Assembly (NCBI RefSeq): GCF_902167145.1 | Contig: NC_050096.1 | Location: 81,278,683 to 81,342,682, forward strand | DNA length: 64,000 nucleotides | Direction: 5' to 3' | Origin: Zea mays | Lineage: Eukaryota; Streptophyta; Magnoliopsida; Poales; Poaceae | Part shown: piece after piece, positions 44,211 to 55,670 of the stretch | Layout: each line of letters opens with the position of its first letter | Numbering within the stretch: the stretch's first letter is position 1 | The notes under the pieces: generated by a model | Databases searched by the model: none | Told to the model about the DNA's origin: nothing | What the model saw: only the letters and a program-made list of their open reading frames with translations | Translations under genes and position numbers: made by a program

Positions 44211-46251
44211 CAGCTCGCTCGCCCTGGTGGGGGTCTTTCGACCCAGCTTGCTGACCAGGTCGCGGCAAGTGGTGCCGGCGAGGAACGCGCCGATGACATC
44301 TGAATCGGTGATGTTGGGCAGCTCGGTGCGCTGCTTCGAGAATCGCCGGATGTAGTCCCGGAGAGACTCTCCCGGCTACTGTCGGCAGCTTCGAAGGTCC
44401 CAGGAGTTCCCAGGGCGCACGTACGTGCCCTGGAAATTGCCGGCGAAGGCTTGGACCAGGTCGTCCCAGTTGGAGATCTGCACCGGAGGCAGGTGCTCCA
44501 ACCAGGCGCGAGCGGTGTCGGAGAGGAACAGGGGGAGGTTGCAGATGATGAGGTTGTTGTCGTCCGTTCCACCCAGTTGGAAGGCCAGCCGGTAGTCCGC
44601 GAGCCACAGTTCTGGTCTCGTCTCCCCCGAGTACTTTGTGATAGTAGTCGGGGGTCGGAACCGGGTCGGGAACGGCGCCCGTCGTATGGCGCGGCTGAAA
44701 GCCTGCAGACCGGGTGCTTCGGGCGAGGGACTCCGATCCTCCCCCGCTGTCGTAGCATCCCCCACGCCTGGGGTGGTAGCCTCGGCGCACCCTCTCGTCG
44801 AGGTGGGCCCGACGGTCGCGGTGATGGTGCTCGTTGCCGAGGCGACCTGGGGCCGCAGGCGCTGTGTTGCGCGTGCGCCCGGTGTGGATCGAGGCTTCCC
44901 GCATGAATCGGGAAGTCACGGCGCGATGTTTCGAGGGGTACCCCTGCCTTCGAGAGGCGGAGCTTTCGGCCCGTCAGACCGCGGCGTCCTCCAGGAGATT
45001 CTTGAGCTCTCCCTAGATACGTCGCCCCTCGGTGGTTGACGGCTCCGGCATCGCGCGGAGAAGCATTGCCGCTGCAGCCAGGTTCTCGCCGACTCCACTG
45101 GAAGCGGGTGGCAGCCTCACCCTGACATCGTCGGCGATGCGGTGCTGGATACCCTGGGGTAGATGACGCGCTTCTCCGGCCGGAGGTTGGCCCGCCCATT
45201 CCTGCCCGATGTCCCGGCGGATCGGCTCAAGTGTTCCTGCTCCCTCGTCGAGCCTGGCCTGCACCCCGCGGATTTGCTCGAGCTGTGGGTCATGACCCCC
45301 TGCCTGAACGGGGACCACAGCTAGCTCCCGTAGGATGTCAACGCGAGGCACAGGCCTAGGGAGATCACCGTTCTCCGGCATACCAAGATGGTTGCCTTCG
45401 GAGGGACCCCCTAGATCGACGTGGAAACATTCACAACTTGGGCCGCAGTCCTCGTCGCCGAGGCTGCGGCTACCGTCAGAGCAGTCGGAAAGGTAGTAGT
45501 CGCATGCGGTCATGAAATCCCGCATGGCACTGGGGTTACCAAGTCCGGAGAAATCCCAACAAAAGTCAGGCTCGTCATCTTCCTCGGACCCCGAGGGCCC
45601 GTAGGTCGAGACGTCCGTCAGCCGGTCCCAGGGTGACCGCATACGATACCCCAGAGGGTTTGGACTCGCCTCTACGAGAGCGTCCACCGAAGCGAAGTCG
45701 CTTGGCGGGTTGAGGCTGAATCCAAAAGGCGTGAGATGGGAATCGGTGGGTACCTCTTGGTCGACGGGCGGTGACGAAGTCACGTTAGGGACGGACTGCA
45801 CCGTCGTCTCAGGTACGAGGGTGACGCCCAGCAAGTCCTTCGCGAGCGTGCTGGCGTCGTTCGTCTGCTTGGGATTGGCGCGTTGCGGGGAGACGGCGTT
45901 CGTCTTCGTCTCAGACGCGAGGTCGAGGCCCGACGTGCCCCCCGTTGGGGCACCTGCGCCGTCGACTCGCTCGACAGCTGACGAGGCGCTGCCTCCTGCT
46001 TGGCCTTGGTTGCCTCGCCTCCTCCTCCGTCGGCGGGGGAGAGGGCGGGGTGAGCTCGAATGTTGTTCTTCCACCGCGCGGGGAAGACGTCGTCGATTCC
46101 GCCGCCGGCGGGCAAGCTGTCGGCCGCCATTGTCGTTGTCGCACGGCGGGGGAAGGAGTATCATGTCGTAGCTGCCGTCGAAGGACATGAACTCAAGACT
46201 CCCGAAACGGAGCACCGTCCCGGGCTGGAAAGGTTGCTGAAGACTGCCCAT
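44211..46251 (-). pseudogene. Huck Gag, N-terminal and core part
   Basis: The ATG at 46251 starts MGSLQQPFQPGTVLRFG. An Arg-rich, low-complexity N-terminal region follows, up to a TAG at 45013-45015 (CAG to TAG). Further down, in two frames, come RFRPPTTITKYSGETRPELW, ARAWLEHLPPVQISNWDD and FQGTYVRPGNSWDL of the Retrotrans_gag core. There is a TAG at 44376-44378 (CAG to TAG) and then the PGESLRDYIRRFSKQR segment. At least one frameshift lies near 44740-44770. Confidence 0.82.
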
Positions 46252-46290
46252 CTGGAGCTTGACGGGAAGCTGTTCGTCAACACGCAGCAG

Positions 46291-46311
46291 GCCCCTACCT
46301 GGCGCGCCAAC
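46291..46311 (-). other. Huck primer binding site
   Basis: The minus strand reads GTTGGCGCGCCAGGTAG directly after the LTR. It starts near TGG like most tRNA-complementary primer sites. I do not assign the tRNA. Confidence 0.6.
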
Positions 46312-47865
46312 TGTCGGTGTTTCGAGACCGGAGGTCCCTGGACCGACGAGTAAACTGTCGCCGCGTGCCCCAGCCCAGATGGGTCGGCGCGAGACGGAGC
46401 GCGAAGGGGGGAGGCAGCCGGAGAGAGAGAGGTGGAAATCTCGCGGCCTTCGTGTTTGTCCCGCGCCCAGGTCGGGTGCGCTTGCAGTAGGGGGTTACAA
46501 GCGTCCACGCGGGAGGGAGCGAGCGGCCTCACGCGAGCGCCTGTCCCGTCCTTTCCCCGCGCGGCCAACCCTCTGTAAGAGGGCCCTGGTCCTTCCTTTT
46601 ATAGGCGCAAGGAGAGGATCCAGGTGTACAATGGGGGGTGTAGCAGTGTGCTAACGTGTCTAGCGGAGGAGAGCTAGCGCCCTAAGTACATGCCATCGTG
46701 ACAGCCGGAGAGGTTTTGGCACCCGGTTCGTGTGGTGTCGTGGCCGTCGGAGGAGCGCTGGAGCCTGGCGGAAGGACAACTGTCGGGGCTGTCGAGTCCT
46801 TGCTGACGTCCTCCTGCTTCCGTAAGGAGGCTAAGAGCCGCCATCGTCACAGAGCGTGCGGGGCGCCATCATTACTTGTCTGGCGGAGCGAGCCAGATGG
46901 GACGCCGGTCTTGTTCCCCGTAGCCTAAGTCAGCTTGGGGTAGGGTAATGATGGCGCCTCCTGTCGACGCGGTCGGTCCGTGGTGCCCTAGGTTGGGCGA
47001 TGTGGAGGCTCCTCCGAGGTCGAGGTCGAGTCTGTCTTCCGAGGTCGAGGTCGAGTCCGAGCCCCTGGGTCGGGTGAGGCGGAGACCGTTGGCTGAGGCC
47101 AGGGCTGAGTCCGAGCCCTGGGGTCGGGCGAAGCGGAGTTCGTCGTCTTCAGGGGCTGAGCCCGAGTCCGAGCCCTAGGGTCGGGCGAAGCGGAGTTCGT
47201 CGTCTTCCGGGGCTGAGTCTGAGTCCAAGCCCTGGGGTCGGGCGGAGCGGAGTTCGTCGTCTTCTGGGGCTGAGCCCGAGTCCGAGCCCTGGGGTCGGGC
47301 GGAGCGGAGTTTGTCGTCTTCAGGGGCTGAGCCCGAGTCCGAGCCCTGGGTCGGGCGGAGCGGAGTTTCCCATGGCGCCTAGGGCTAGACTTGGCTGCTG
47401 TCAGCCTCACTCTGTCGAGTGGCACAGCAGTCGGAGCGGCGCAGGCGGCGCTGTCCTCTTGTCAGACCGGTCAGTGGAGCGGCGAAGTGACTGCGGTCAC
47501 TTCGGCTCTGTCGACCGGAGGGCGCGCGTCAGGATAAAGGTGTCAGGCCACCTTTGCATTAAATGCTCCTGCGATTTGGTCGGTTGGCGTGGCGATTTGG
47601 CCTGGGTTGCTTCTTGGTGAAGACTGGGCCTCGGGCGAGCCGGAAGTATGTTCGTCGCTGGAGGGGGGCCTCGGGCGAGACGTAGATCCTCCGGGGTCGG
47701 CTGCCCTTGCCCGAGGCTGGGCTCGGGCTAGGCGTGATCGAGTCCCTCGAATGGACCGATCCCTGACTTAGTCGCACCCATCAGGCCTTTGCAGCTTTGT
47801 GCTGATGGGGGTTACCAGCTGAGAATTAGGAGTCTTGAGGGTACCCCTAATTATGGTCCCCGACA
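46312..47865 (-). repeat. Huck 5' LTR (element orientation)
   Basis: 1554 bp, partner of 25336-26902, including the 57-bp minisatellite at about 47060-47360. Confidence 0.9.
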
Positions 47866-48117
47866 AAACCCGAGAGTGAGCTGCTCGGCCTGGTGCACCG
47901 GACACTGTCCGGTGCGCCACTTGCAGCACACTATCAAGTCCTTTGCTCTAAATCTATTTGAGTCCCCAACTCAATTTCTTTCTTGGTTTGTGTTGAACCT
48001 TATGCACCTGAGATAAAAGACATCTAGGCAAACTAGTTAGTCCACGTGGTTTATGATGGACGTCAACCACCAAAATCGATTATAGGAAATTATTAAGTCC
48101 ATTTCCCTTTCAGGATA

Positions 48118-48866
48118 CATACCTCCCAGTTGCTATTTTTGTTGTTTTTTGCGTTGGGGTAGTGGTGTCTAATCATCTGATTGTTTGTGCTTTTAGTAAC
48201 TCACTCGATTTAGCATCACAATAGCCCTTGGGGAGGTAAAGCGATCGTGCACTACGTGCTGCTCTCCGACTGAATATGCAATGACAACATTCTACTGGGA
48301 GGAATTCGCTGAATTTTGAATATCAAACTTCAGTTGTTCTCTCTAATAACAAAACAACCAGCCTTCAACTAGCTATGAACTGTTGAATAACTTGGGTATA
48401 TAACGTCTTTCTCTGAGGTATATGATTGAGGTTCTTGTCATATGTACCGCGTGTTAATTTCTCTTTTTAGGAATAACATAAAGATTTTGTTCGCATTTGA
48501 AAATTGAAATATATCAATTAATCTTAGCTCACACTGATTGCCACATTCTACAGATCCGACTATGGAGTCCTGGCACTCCATGTTGTTATCCAGTCAAAGT
48601 ACACATGTGAACCTAGAGTAGTTTTATTTTACTTTGTTTTATTTTTTAAGAACCTACATTAATTGTTCAGTACTTGGGACACAATTATTTTCTTGCTAAA
48701 GTCTGTAGAAGAGTCTGTCATGTTTTATATGATATCTAGGATTCATCTTTCTCCCAAGTAATCGCTAAGACCAGTCTCGGCAACTGAACTTTAGCGGGAT
48801 GTGTTTACATAGGTCACATTTGGATGCCTCGCTCTGCATAACTTTGTTTATTTTTGTCCTCTGCAA
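48118..48866. other. Intron-like sequence, nothing recognised
   Basis: AT-rich sequence after the retroelement nest. No exon was recognised until 48867. Confidence 0.4.
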
Positions 48867-49319
48867 ATAGAAAGCTTTGCAGGCGCAGCTAGCTGAAGTT
48901 TCTGCAGAAAGGGTGAAGGCATCTAAAACCATACAGTCTCTATTGGTAACTCCAACGTTTAACATCATTGTATTATCATAAAACCATAATTTCCAGGTAG
49001 TATTTAGTTGTGCTAGACTATTAGGTGAATGCTTTTAATCATTATACTGTTTTCTGTTGTGCTTTACTAAGGAAAGTAGTGACTCATGAGTAGCTGAACA
49101 AGACTGATCTTAGTATGCTGGCGAAAAAATGGTGAGTTAGAGTAATCAATCATATTATCTTCCATATTTGCATATAATTATACATTTGCAGGTGGTATTA
49201 ATGGAGAAAGATAAGAAATAAATGAAATTGAAGCAGCATCAACAGGTGAAGCTGCCTGGCTTAGAGCTGCTCTGGAGGAGATGAAAGGGGAGCTTGCTCA
49301 TCTAAAGGGTGAACATGTA
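48867..49319 (+). pseudogene. Coiled-coil protein gene fragment (two exons)
   Basis: One exon (about 48871-48945), bordered by AAATAG and GTAACT, reads KALQAQLAEVSAERVKA then SKTIQSLL. A second (about 49193-49311), after TTTGCAG and before GTATGT, carries VVLMEKDKK followed after a frame break by INEIEAASTGEAAWLRAA and LEEMKGELAHLKGEH. The heptad pattern indicates a coiled coil. I do not recognise the parent gene. The frame break and lack of further exons make it a fragment. It may belong with the epimerase-like piece at 24.2 kb, since only the retroelement nest separates them, but I see no sequence proof. Confidence 0.55.
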
Positions 49320-49328
49320 TGTTTCTAT

Positions 49329-50370
49329 TAGGGATGGCAGTGGGTACGGATATGGGTAAATAACTGCGGTTATTTACCCGTTGGGTACGGATATGGTGGA
49401 ATTTCATATCCGCGGGTACGGGTATGGATACTATACGGTATCCACGGGTAATAATTTCGCGGGTATGGATATCTGCTATCCATATCCGTCACCCGATGGA
49501 CATATGACATATGGACCCAAACACCTAGTGGGCGCATCCCAGGTCCCAGCGACTAGCCTCTTTGGGGCTTGTTCACGGGCTCACGGAGTCTCGATCAGCG
49601 GCAACCGGTAAGGCTGCAAGGCCAGTAGTCCAGCACCAGGTCGGCAGGTCCCAAGCGGCCCAGGTCCAAGCGAACAACCTCTGCCTCTCGGTCTCTCTCA
49701 CTCTCTCTTGTCTCTCAGTTTCTAACCCTAGCCGCCAAGCTCCCAAGTCCCAACTCCCAACTGCCCGTCTGTAGTCTGCACACGGCGTCTAGAGCACTCC
49801 AGCCGTGCAGGGTTGTAGGCCATCCGGCTTCCGCCAGCCACCAGGCCTGCAGGGGCACAGGGCGCTGAGCCGCCGAGCAGCGAGCACCCAGCAGGCCGAG
49901 CAGTCGAGCCACCAAACAACGAGCACCCAGCGAGCACCCACTGCCATCCCTAGCGCCGAGACGCTGAGCAGCGAGCACCTAGCAGTCCGGCCGAGCGGTG
50001 CGCCGAGCTGAGCGGAGAATCGCGCGTCACCCACACGGCTGTCTTCTCTCGTATTCTCTGGTAAATTAAACTGGCTTGGATAAATTTGTGTTTCGATTTA
50101 GAGTTTTGGTACTAAAAATATTATTTGGTGTTGTTGGAATGTTAATTTCTGATATTTTTTTGTTAGAATGATGCTGGAATGTTGCTGTAATTTTAGTGGG
50201 CATGCGGGTAACGGATATCCGTTGGATAATGGATACCCGACGGGTACGGGTATGGATATAGATTCGTACTCACGAGCGTAAATGGGTATGAGTATGGATT
50301 GAGTTTTACCTCGCGGGTATGGATACACGGAACATATATCCGCCTTATACCCGCCCGATTGCCATCCCTA
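49329..50370. mobile_element. Non-autonomous hAT-like DNA element (1042 bp) with 8-bp TSD GTTTCTAT
   Basis: The left end is TAGGGATGGCAGTGGGTACG and the reverse-complemented right end is TAGGGATGGCAATCGGGCG. GTTTCTAT flanks it exactly (49321-49328, 50371-50378). Both subterminal regions repeat GGGTACGGATATGG and complements. The centre (about 49510-50040) is GC-rich with GCAGCGAGCACCCAGC repeats. It may be captured sequence, since smaller relatives have AT-rich centres. It sits in an intron of the coiled-coil fragment. Confidence 0.9.
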
Positions 50371-50378
50371 GTTTCTAT

Positions 50379-51075
50379 ATTCTGTATTGAAACATGTCGT
50401 TGCTGTACGAAGTTGAGCATCATAGGTGATAGATGTCAAATTCGAACTAGTGGATATATGATATGAGCAGTTGTAGTCCTAAACTTGTAATGTTGATTAG
50501 TTTATATAAACGACAAACTATGCTAATCTAAAACTGATGAGATTTTTGTGTTCTGAAAATGGCGTAATCATACAAAATTCGTTGATTAAAGTGATCTTGT
50601 GTGACTTAAAAACCTTGCCCATTATTCAGAGCGACAAGACGTATGTAGTTTTTTAGTACATGATGGTAGCCATTTGATAGTAAGTGAATTTCAGCATCAT
50701 GAAAAATTGGAAAATGGGAAATCTTTCTGCTTGACATGTATAGGGATTTTTTGTGCTCACAACCAGTTGATTGGAAGCACATTAAGTCTTTAGCTATGCT
50801 AGTTTATGGAATATGGAATGCTTCATTTTTTATACTTGTCTTTTGGGAATAAAACATTGTTACATTAATTTTCCTAACAACTGTTTTTCTTTTCAGGTTT
50901 GTGCATCAAGAATACTTTTTATTAGAGTTCACTCGAGGAATGCAAGAATTAGGATAGGTCAATTAGATCTTTTTTATTAGTGTATCCTGAGTTTCCTCTG
51001 ATAAGGATCATGTGTAACCACCTGGGTCAATTTTACTAAAGATTTTTGGCCACCAGCCTTAAATACATACTACAA
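50379..51075. other. Intergenic or intronic, nothing recognised
   Basis: AT-rich sequence. A possible acceptor TTTTCAG at about 50897 might belong to the coiled-coil gene, but the following sequence stops within about ten codons. Confidence 0.4.
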
Positions 51076-51082
51076 AGGTTGA

Positions 51083-51640
51083 TTACGCTAAAATTCTACA
51101 CATTTGCGTCGTTTTGGTTCACGTTTTACATAGAAATCCGTACGGGCCAGAAACAGGGCACGATCAGATATGCGCGATTTTTTGTTCACGTAAGGCTGAA
51201 ATCCGCTCGAGTCATAACCTGTGTACGATTTTCATGTTGTAATTTTGCGCACCATTCGTCGTTACGAATCAGATCGATGATTTACGCTAAAATTCATACT
51301 CATTTACGTTGTTTTGGTCACATTCGCCCAAGACAGAACCCGTGCACGATTAGATGCACGCGATTTTCACGCCGTAATTCGAGCCAACCAAAGTCGTTAC
51401 GAAATAGATCGACATTTTATGCTAAAACTTGTACCCATTTACGCTGTTTTGGTTCATGTTTTACGTTGAAATCCGCCCGAGCCAGAACCCGCACATAAAT
51501 GGACGTGCACGATTTTCATGTCAGGCCCCATCACTATTATAAAACAGCTATTCGATTTACGCTAAAATTTGTACTTATTTATGCTATTTTAGTTCACGTT
51601 TTATGCTGAAATCCGTTCGAGCCAGAACCCGCGCGTACAT
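51083..51640. repeat. Degenerate tandem repeat, period about 137 bp
   Basis: Four copies start with variants of TTTACGCTAAAATTCATAC, at about 51083, 51281, 51417 and 51556. Each continues with CATTTACG(C/T)TGTTTTGGTTCACG, GCTGAAATCC, GAGCCAGAACCCG and CACGATTTTCA. The last three intervals are about 136-139 bp; the first is about 198 bp. Non-coding. It ends about 60 bp before the Helitron 5' end. Confidence 0.8.
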
Positions 51641-51742
51641 GCGTTAGAGTATAACTGGCTGCGGCTTCCCGTACTAATGCAAGCTTCCATTAGCCCATAT
51701 CTCTACTACTATTAAGGCTGCAAGAGTAGTCGACTGTTCTGT

Positions 51743-51850
51743 CATTCTCGTTCTGCCACCGTTTCCATTCCCATGTCAGTCATTCCCATTCTTTATTCTG
51801 TCTTTCTCATTCCCTCCTCCCGCAGAGCTCATTCCCATTCCCATTCCCCC
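51743..51850. repeat. Short CATTCCCATTC-type repeats
   Basis: About eight loosely spaced copies of CATTCCCATT and CATTCTCGTT near the Helitron 5' end. Confidence 0.6.
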
Positions 51851-51889
51851 GTACAACCCACGTCTAGCTAAAATTAAAAAAACACACAT

Positions 51890-51960
51890 GTCCTCAAGGG
51901 GATTTGAACCCGTGACCTCTCAAGCAAAGGCCAAGAGTAGCTACCGCTACACTACATATG
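51890..51960 (-). pseudogene. tRNA-like sequence in the Helitron
   Basis: The minus strand shows a good B-box/T-loop (GGTCACGGGTTCAAATCCCC) and an A-box/D-loop-like TAGTGTAGCGGTAGC, about the right distance apart. Acceptor and anticodon stems are poor: the anticodon loop is oversized and the T stem has a mismatch. It is best called a decayed tRNA or tRNA-derived sequence and not a working tRNA gene. Confidence 0.55.
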
Positions 51961-52446
51961 TGTTTATGTCTACATCTATGATAGGAAATACATCTACTAC
52001 ATCTCTCACCAAGCTCACTTGCTACCCTTGCACAATGCGTAGTAGTAGATAAGTATCACCGAGATTCTTGAATTAGATTTTTGGATGGAGGTAATATTAT
52101 TTAAAGAAGAGCTTTGCATGCAATTTCTTTTGTTTGAATAATGTATTATACTTAAATTCCCTTTTTTGCATGCGTGACATTTTTCTTCGTAATATGTTTT
52201 CCATAGATCAGACTTCTGAGTCATTTTCATAAACCAACGCCAAGCATGAATCCATGTTTCTTACTTGAAACCCCAAACAAACACCATGAGCAGGAGACAC
52301 TCACGTTGGCGTTGCTTATCGATGACGAGAAGAAGCTTGGCGACTGTCAGTTCGACCTCTAGAAGCAGTCCTACGTGGTCGCATGCGCCGATGTGTACGA
52401 CAAGCTCCCGCGAAGCCACCACTTGGACGCGGTCCAGAGCAACTGC

Positions 52447-55400
52447 TGTCACACCCGGGTTTTAGGGGCACCAAGACCCGGGCGCGAACATAAACACCAG
52501 ATATGCTGGGACCAAGTCTCACACATATGATGTATAGTGGCACAGGATCGAATGTCACATCTTTATATATAACAGGAGTTCTATACAAAATAAATAATTA
52601 CATTATAAGGAGACAACGGTCCAGCAACCCAAAGTTGACTGGGAGACGACGGCCTAGACCTCTCATGAACACATCGCAGCATCCTCCAAGCGCCTCATCC
52701 TGCGGTACCTGTTCTTGACCTGTGGGGGTGTGAGACAGCAAGAGTGAGCTCACATACGTTCATCGCTCAACAAGTTGTGGGGAATAATGTGTATGAACTC
52801 GCCAAAGGTGGGAGCTCATGTGAAGTGTAAGGCTTACCAAAGAGGATGGCTGAAGCTGAGCATTGCTTTTAAAGTTGGTCAAAATTTTATTAGCCATTAC
52901 TAAGTATAAGTAAATACCAACCCAATTAAATAGTAGAACAGAAGTAACAACATCACCTGCGATGCAATGCATATGACAAATTGAATTTAAGTTCCATAGA
53001 TTAATCATGTGAGTGTCCGAGCTGCTCATGACCATGAGCACGGCTAGTATACCAGTTTTACACTCTGCAGAGGTTGCGCATCTTTACCCACAAGTCATGT
53101 TACCCATCTGCCAAGGGATCGCGACTTCCCATACACCTCTACCGAGGAGGCGAGGCAGGGTAACACTACGAGGCCTTTACAAAGTTCCACTAGCTTCAGA
53201 AAACCCGCTACAGTTTATAGGAAGCTCCAATGCAGGAATCCCTTGCAGGACCGCCATCGCAGCAAAATCCTCCCGAGGGCCTCCCTACACTGACCACTCC
53301 CCTACTGCCCTTGCCCCTTTCGGGTAAGGTAGTCTTCCACTAGCTTTCCTAATTAATCGGCCAAGGGCGTCCCATTAAACCCTTGTGGTAGCACTGTTTT
53401 CCCGGGTGGTTCTCCATGTTCCAATTAACATAATGATCTTATCATGAACAGTAAATAGCAACTGATAACAAAAGTATGAATAATATGTATCTCAATGCCC
53501 AAATCCACATATAGCACTAGCAAGTACTACCCAGAAAGTTTAGTGGTAAACAAGGCATAAATATAGACAAACTAGGGTAACCTATTAGGTCCCATCAAAT
53601 TAACCTATGCAGATCATTATGATTAATTAGAACATGAGTGGGTAAAAGAAGTGATCAAGGGCACAACTTGCCTGGGACTTGAGATTCCAGGTACCAACTT
53701 GCTCTTCAGATGACACGTGTCCTCACTGCTAAACGTAGTAATATAAACAAACAGTGTATAGGCAAAGTTAACATTACACCAAACATATATGCAAAACACA
53801 TATTAATAATCTACATATTGAAATAAGATCATAGGAACATGAATCATTAATTTTGGAGTTATAGATTTTAGGTTATGAATTTCTGAAGTTATCAAGTACT
53901 TGGAATAGCATAACTCATGTGAATAATTTTAGTTCAAGTTTCATGACTAAACAAATTTACTAAGTGATAAACAATATTATTACAAAATTATAGAGACTGA
54001 AATGGGTCGATTTGGACTAAGTATGCATTTTCTATACATTAAACAAGTTCTGGCATTTATTTTTACACTAAAAATCAATTTCTAAATGATTTTATAGGTT
54101 TTTCTTTCCTGCCTGGGCTGCGCGCACTATTTACAGAGAACCCAGGGGTCTCGGGGAAAGATTCCCAAGACACAGAAAATCCTGGACTGGACCGCGGGTT
54201 AGTATCCTAAATCCAGAGGGGCTCTTTAGCAAAATACTACGGTCGAAGGGGTACGGAGGGATTTGGGCCGTTGGATCATACATCCACGGATCAGAATAGA
54301 TCGGCCGTGGAATGAAGCGGTACGCACTGCTGACCCTACGATCCGAGATCTGTGGCCGAGATTCGATCACGCGCACATTTCTACTGAACCCTCCGATCAA
54401 ATCTAATGGCCCTGATTTAACGTACCGAAGCGGTACGCAAGCGTCTAATCGCAGCCGACCGTATGGACTTCAACGGTCCACGATCATCGCCCCAACAGGG
54501 CACACCCGCACGGTGGCGCCGCCCCCGCCCCGCGGTGGCGCACCCACCGGAGACACCCAATCGCCACACACCGGAGCCCAAACTCCAATCCACAAGTCCT
54601 ACGACGAGTATGCGCAACCAGGAATCAAATGAGGGGGTTCTCACCGTTGATTTCGAAGCCGCAAGACCCCGGTGACGACGCGAGGAAGATCCACCGCGCA
54701 ACACCAATTCCGGTGAGGAATTACTTGCCGATGGAGACCCTGACTCGCCCAATAATGTCGCGACAACTCCCACACTCCAGTGACACTCCACGAGTACTTT
54801 CCAGTGGCCAGTCAGGAGAATTGACAGGGTCGAAAGGCAGCGGCCACCGTTCCTTCGAGCTTGCGGCGACGGCGGCTACGGTGTTTACGCACGGATGTGG
54901 GCACCGGTGGATGAGATGAGGGGGAGGGTCCGATGGCCCGTGATTTATACCCAAGCAGTAAGTCCGAGGGGTGGCGGAGGTAGGAGCGAGATCCCCGGTG
55001 GAGCGCGCAAGCAACATAGGAGATTTCTGTTACGAGGTGGAAGGAGAAGCTAACAAGGCGGCCCCACCTGTCATCGGGCGAGATAGCCATCACGCGCGCG
55101 TGACCGAAGACTGGGCAGTGGGCCCCACGCGCCAGTGAGTCCGGGCGCGGTGGCGATGGGCTGGGCGCGAGTGAAGTTGGGCCGGTCCGAGGGAGAATCG
55201 GCCCAGTTGGCTTCGTTTCTCTTTTCTTTTATTTATATTTTCTGTTTTCCCCATTATTTCTCCAATTCAAATTTAAATCCTAATCTAAATTCAAACTTGT
55301 GACAGTTTCACTCTCAGATTAATAGTACAATTTGGACATACCTAAAACGTGAGAGGAATTTATTTATTTATATATTTATTTTGCATTGTACCATATTTAT

Positions 55401-55670
55401 TCCTTTCCTTCTCCATTTTCATGGTTTTGTTTTCAATTTAGGGTTTGGATGTCATGGGCATATTATTACATTGCTATTGATGCTTTTATTATTTTTTTAT
55501 CATCCATAAATGCACAATCAAATAAACTCCAGCATGATGCACAGGTTATCTATGTGTTTTTTGTGTTAATTATCCACTTATAACTAGGGTTGATCACATG
55601 TGATGATAAGTAGAGGACAAAAATTACTGAAATTATCTCAATTCTCATTATTGCACTTTTGAGTATTACA
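52447..55670 (-). repeat. 3' LTR of the Gag-only element (element orientation)
   Basis: 3224 bp. Unusually long, it includes a GC-rich segment (about 54410-55200) and AT-rich flanks. Open frames inside it do not match known proteins. Confidence 0.92.

Larger units (their letters stand above)
25336..47865 (-). mobile_element. Huck-type Gypsy LTR retrotransposon, split by an Opie/Ji element
   Basis: LTRs at 25336-26902 and 46312-47865 begin TGTCGG and end CCCCGACA. AAACC flanks the element (25331-25335, 47866-47870). Without the nested Copia the length is about 13.1 kb. Gag, protease, reverse transcriptase, RNase H and integrase lie in Gypsy order on the minus strand, and a second RNase H-like segment follows reverse transcriptase. 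LTR length, total size, the GTTGGCGCGCCAGGTAG primer site and the long 3' noncoding tail agree with maize Huck. By hand count the LTRs differ at about 38 positions (about 2.4%). At least six nonsense codons and some frameshifts make it non-functional. Confidence 0.9.
24336..48112 (-). repeat. Solo LTR of an Opie/Ji-like Copia element, split by Huck
   Basis: The outer pieces 24336-25335 and 47871-48112 join to about 1.24 kb. On the minus strand this unit starts TGAAAGGGAAATGG, contains TTTTGGTGGTTGA and CTAACTAGTTTGCC, and ends CTAGGTGACTATCA. These words match, with divergence, the LTRs of the Opie/Ji element at 30750-40184, including the CACCGGAC/GTCCGGTG palindromes. GGATA flanks it (24331-24335, 48113-48117). 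No internal domain of its own is present. Everything between the two pieces is a later insertion. Confidence 0.88.

Noticed and set aside
54312..55093. Open frames inside the LTRs of the Gag-only element (also at 59751-60532)
   Set aside because: Both LTR copies carry indels that shift these frames, and no domain is recognisable.
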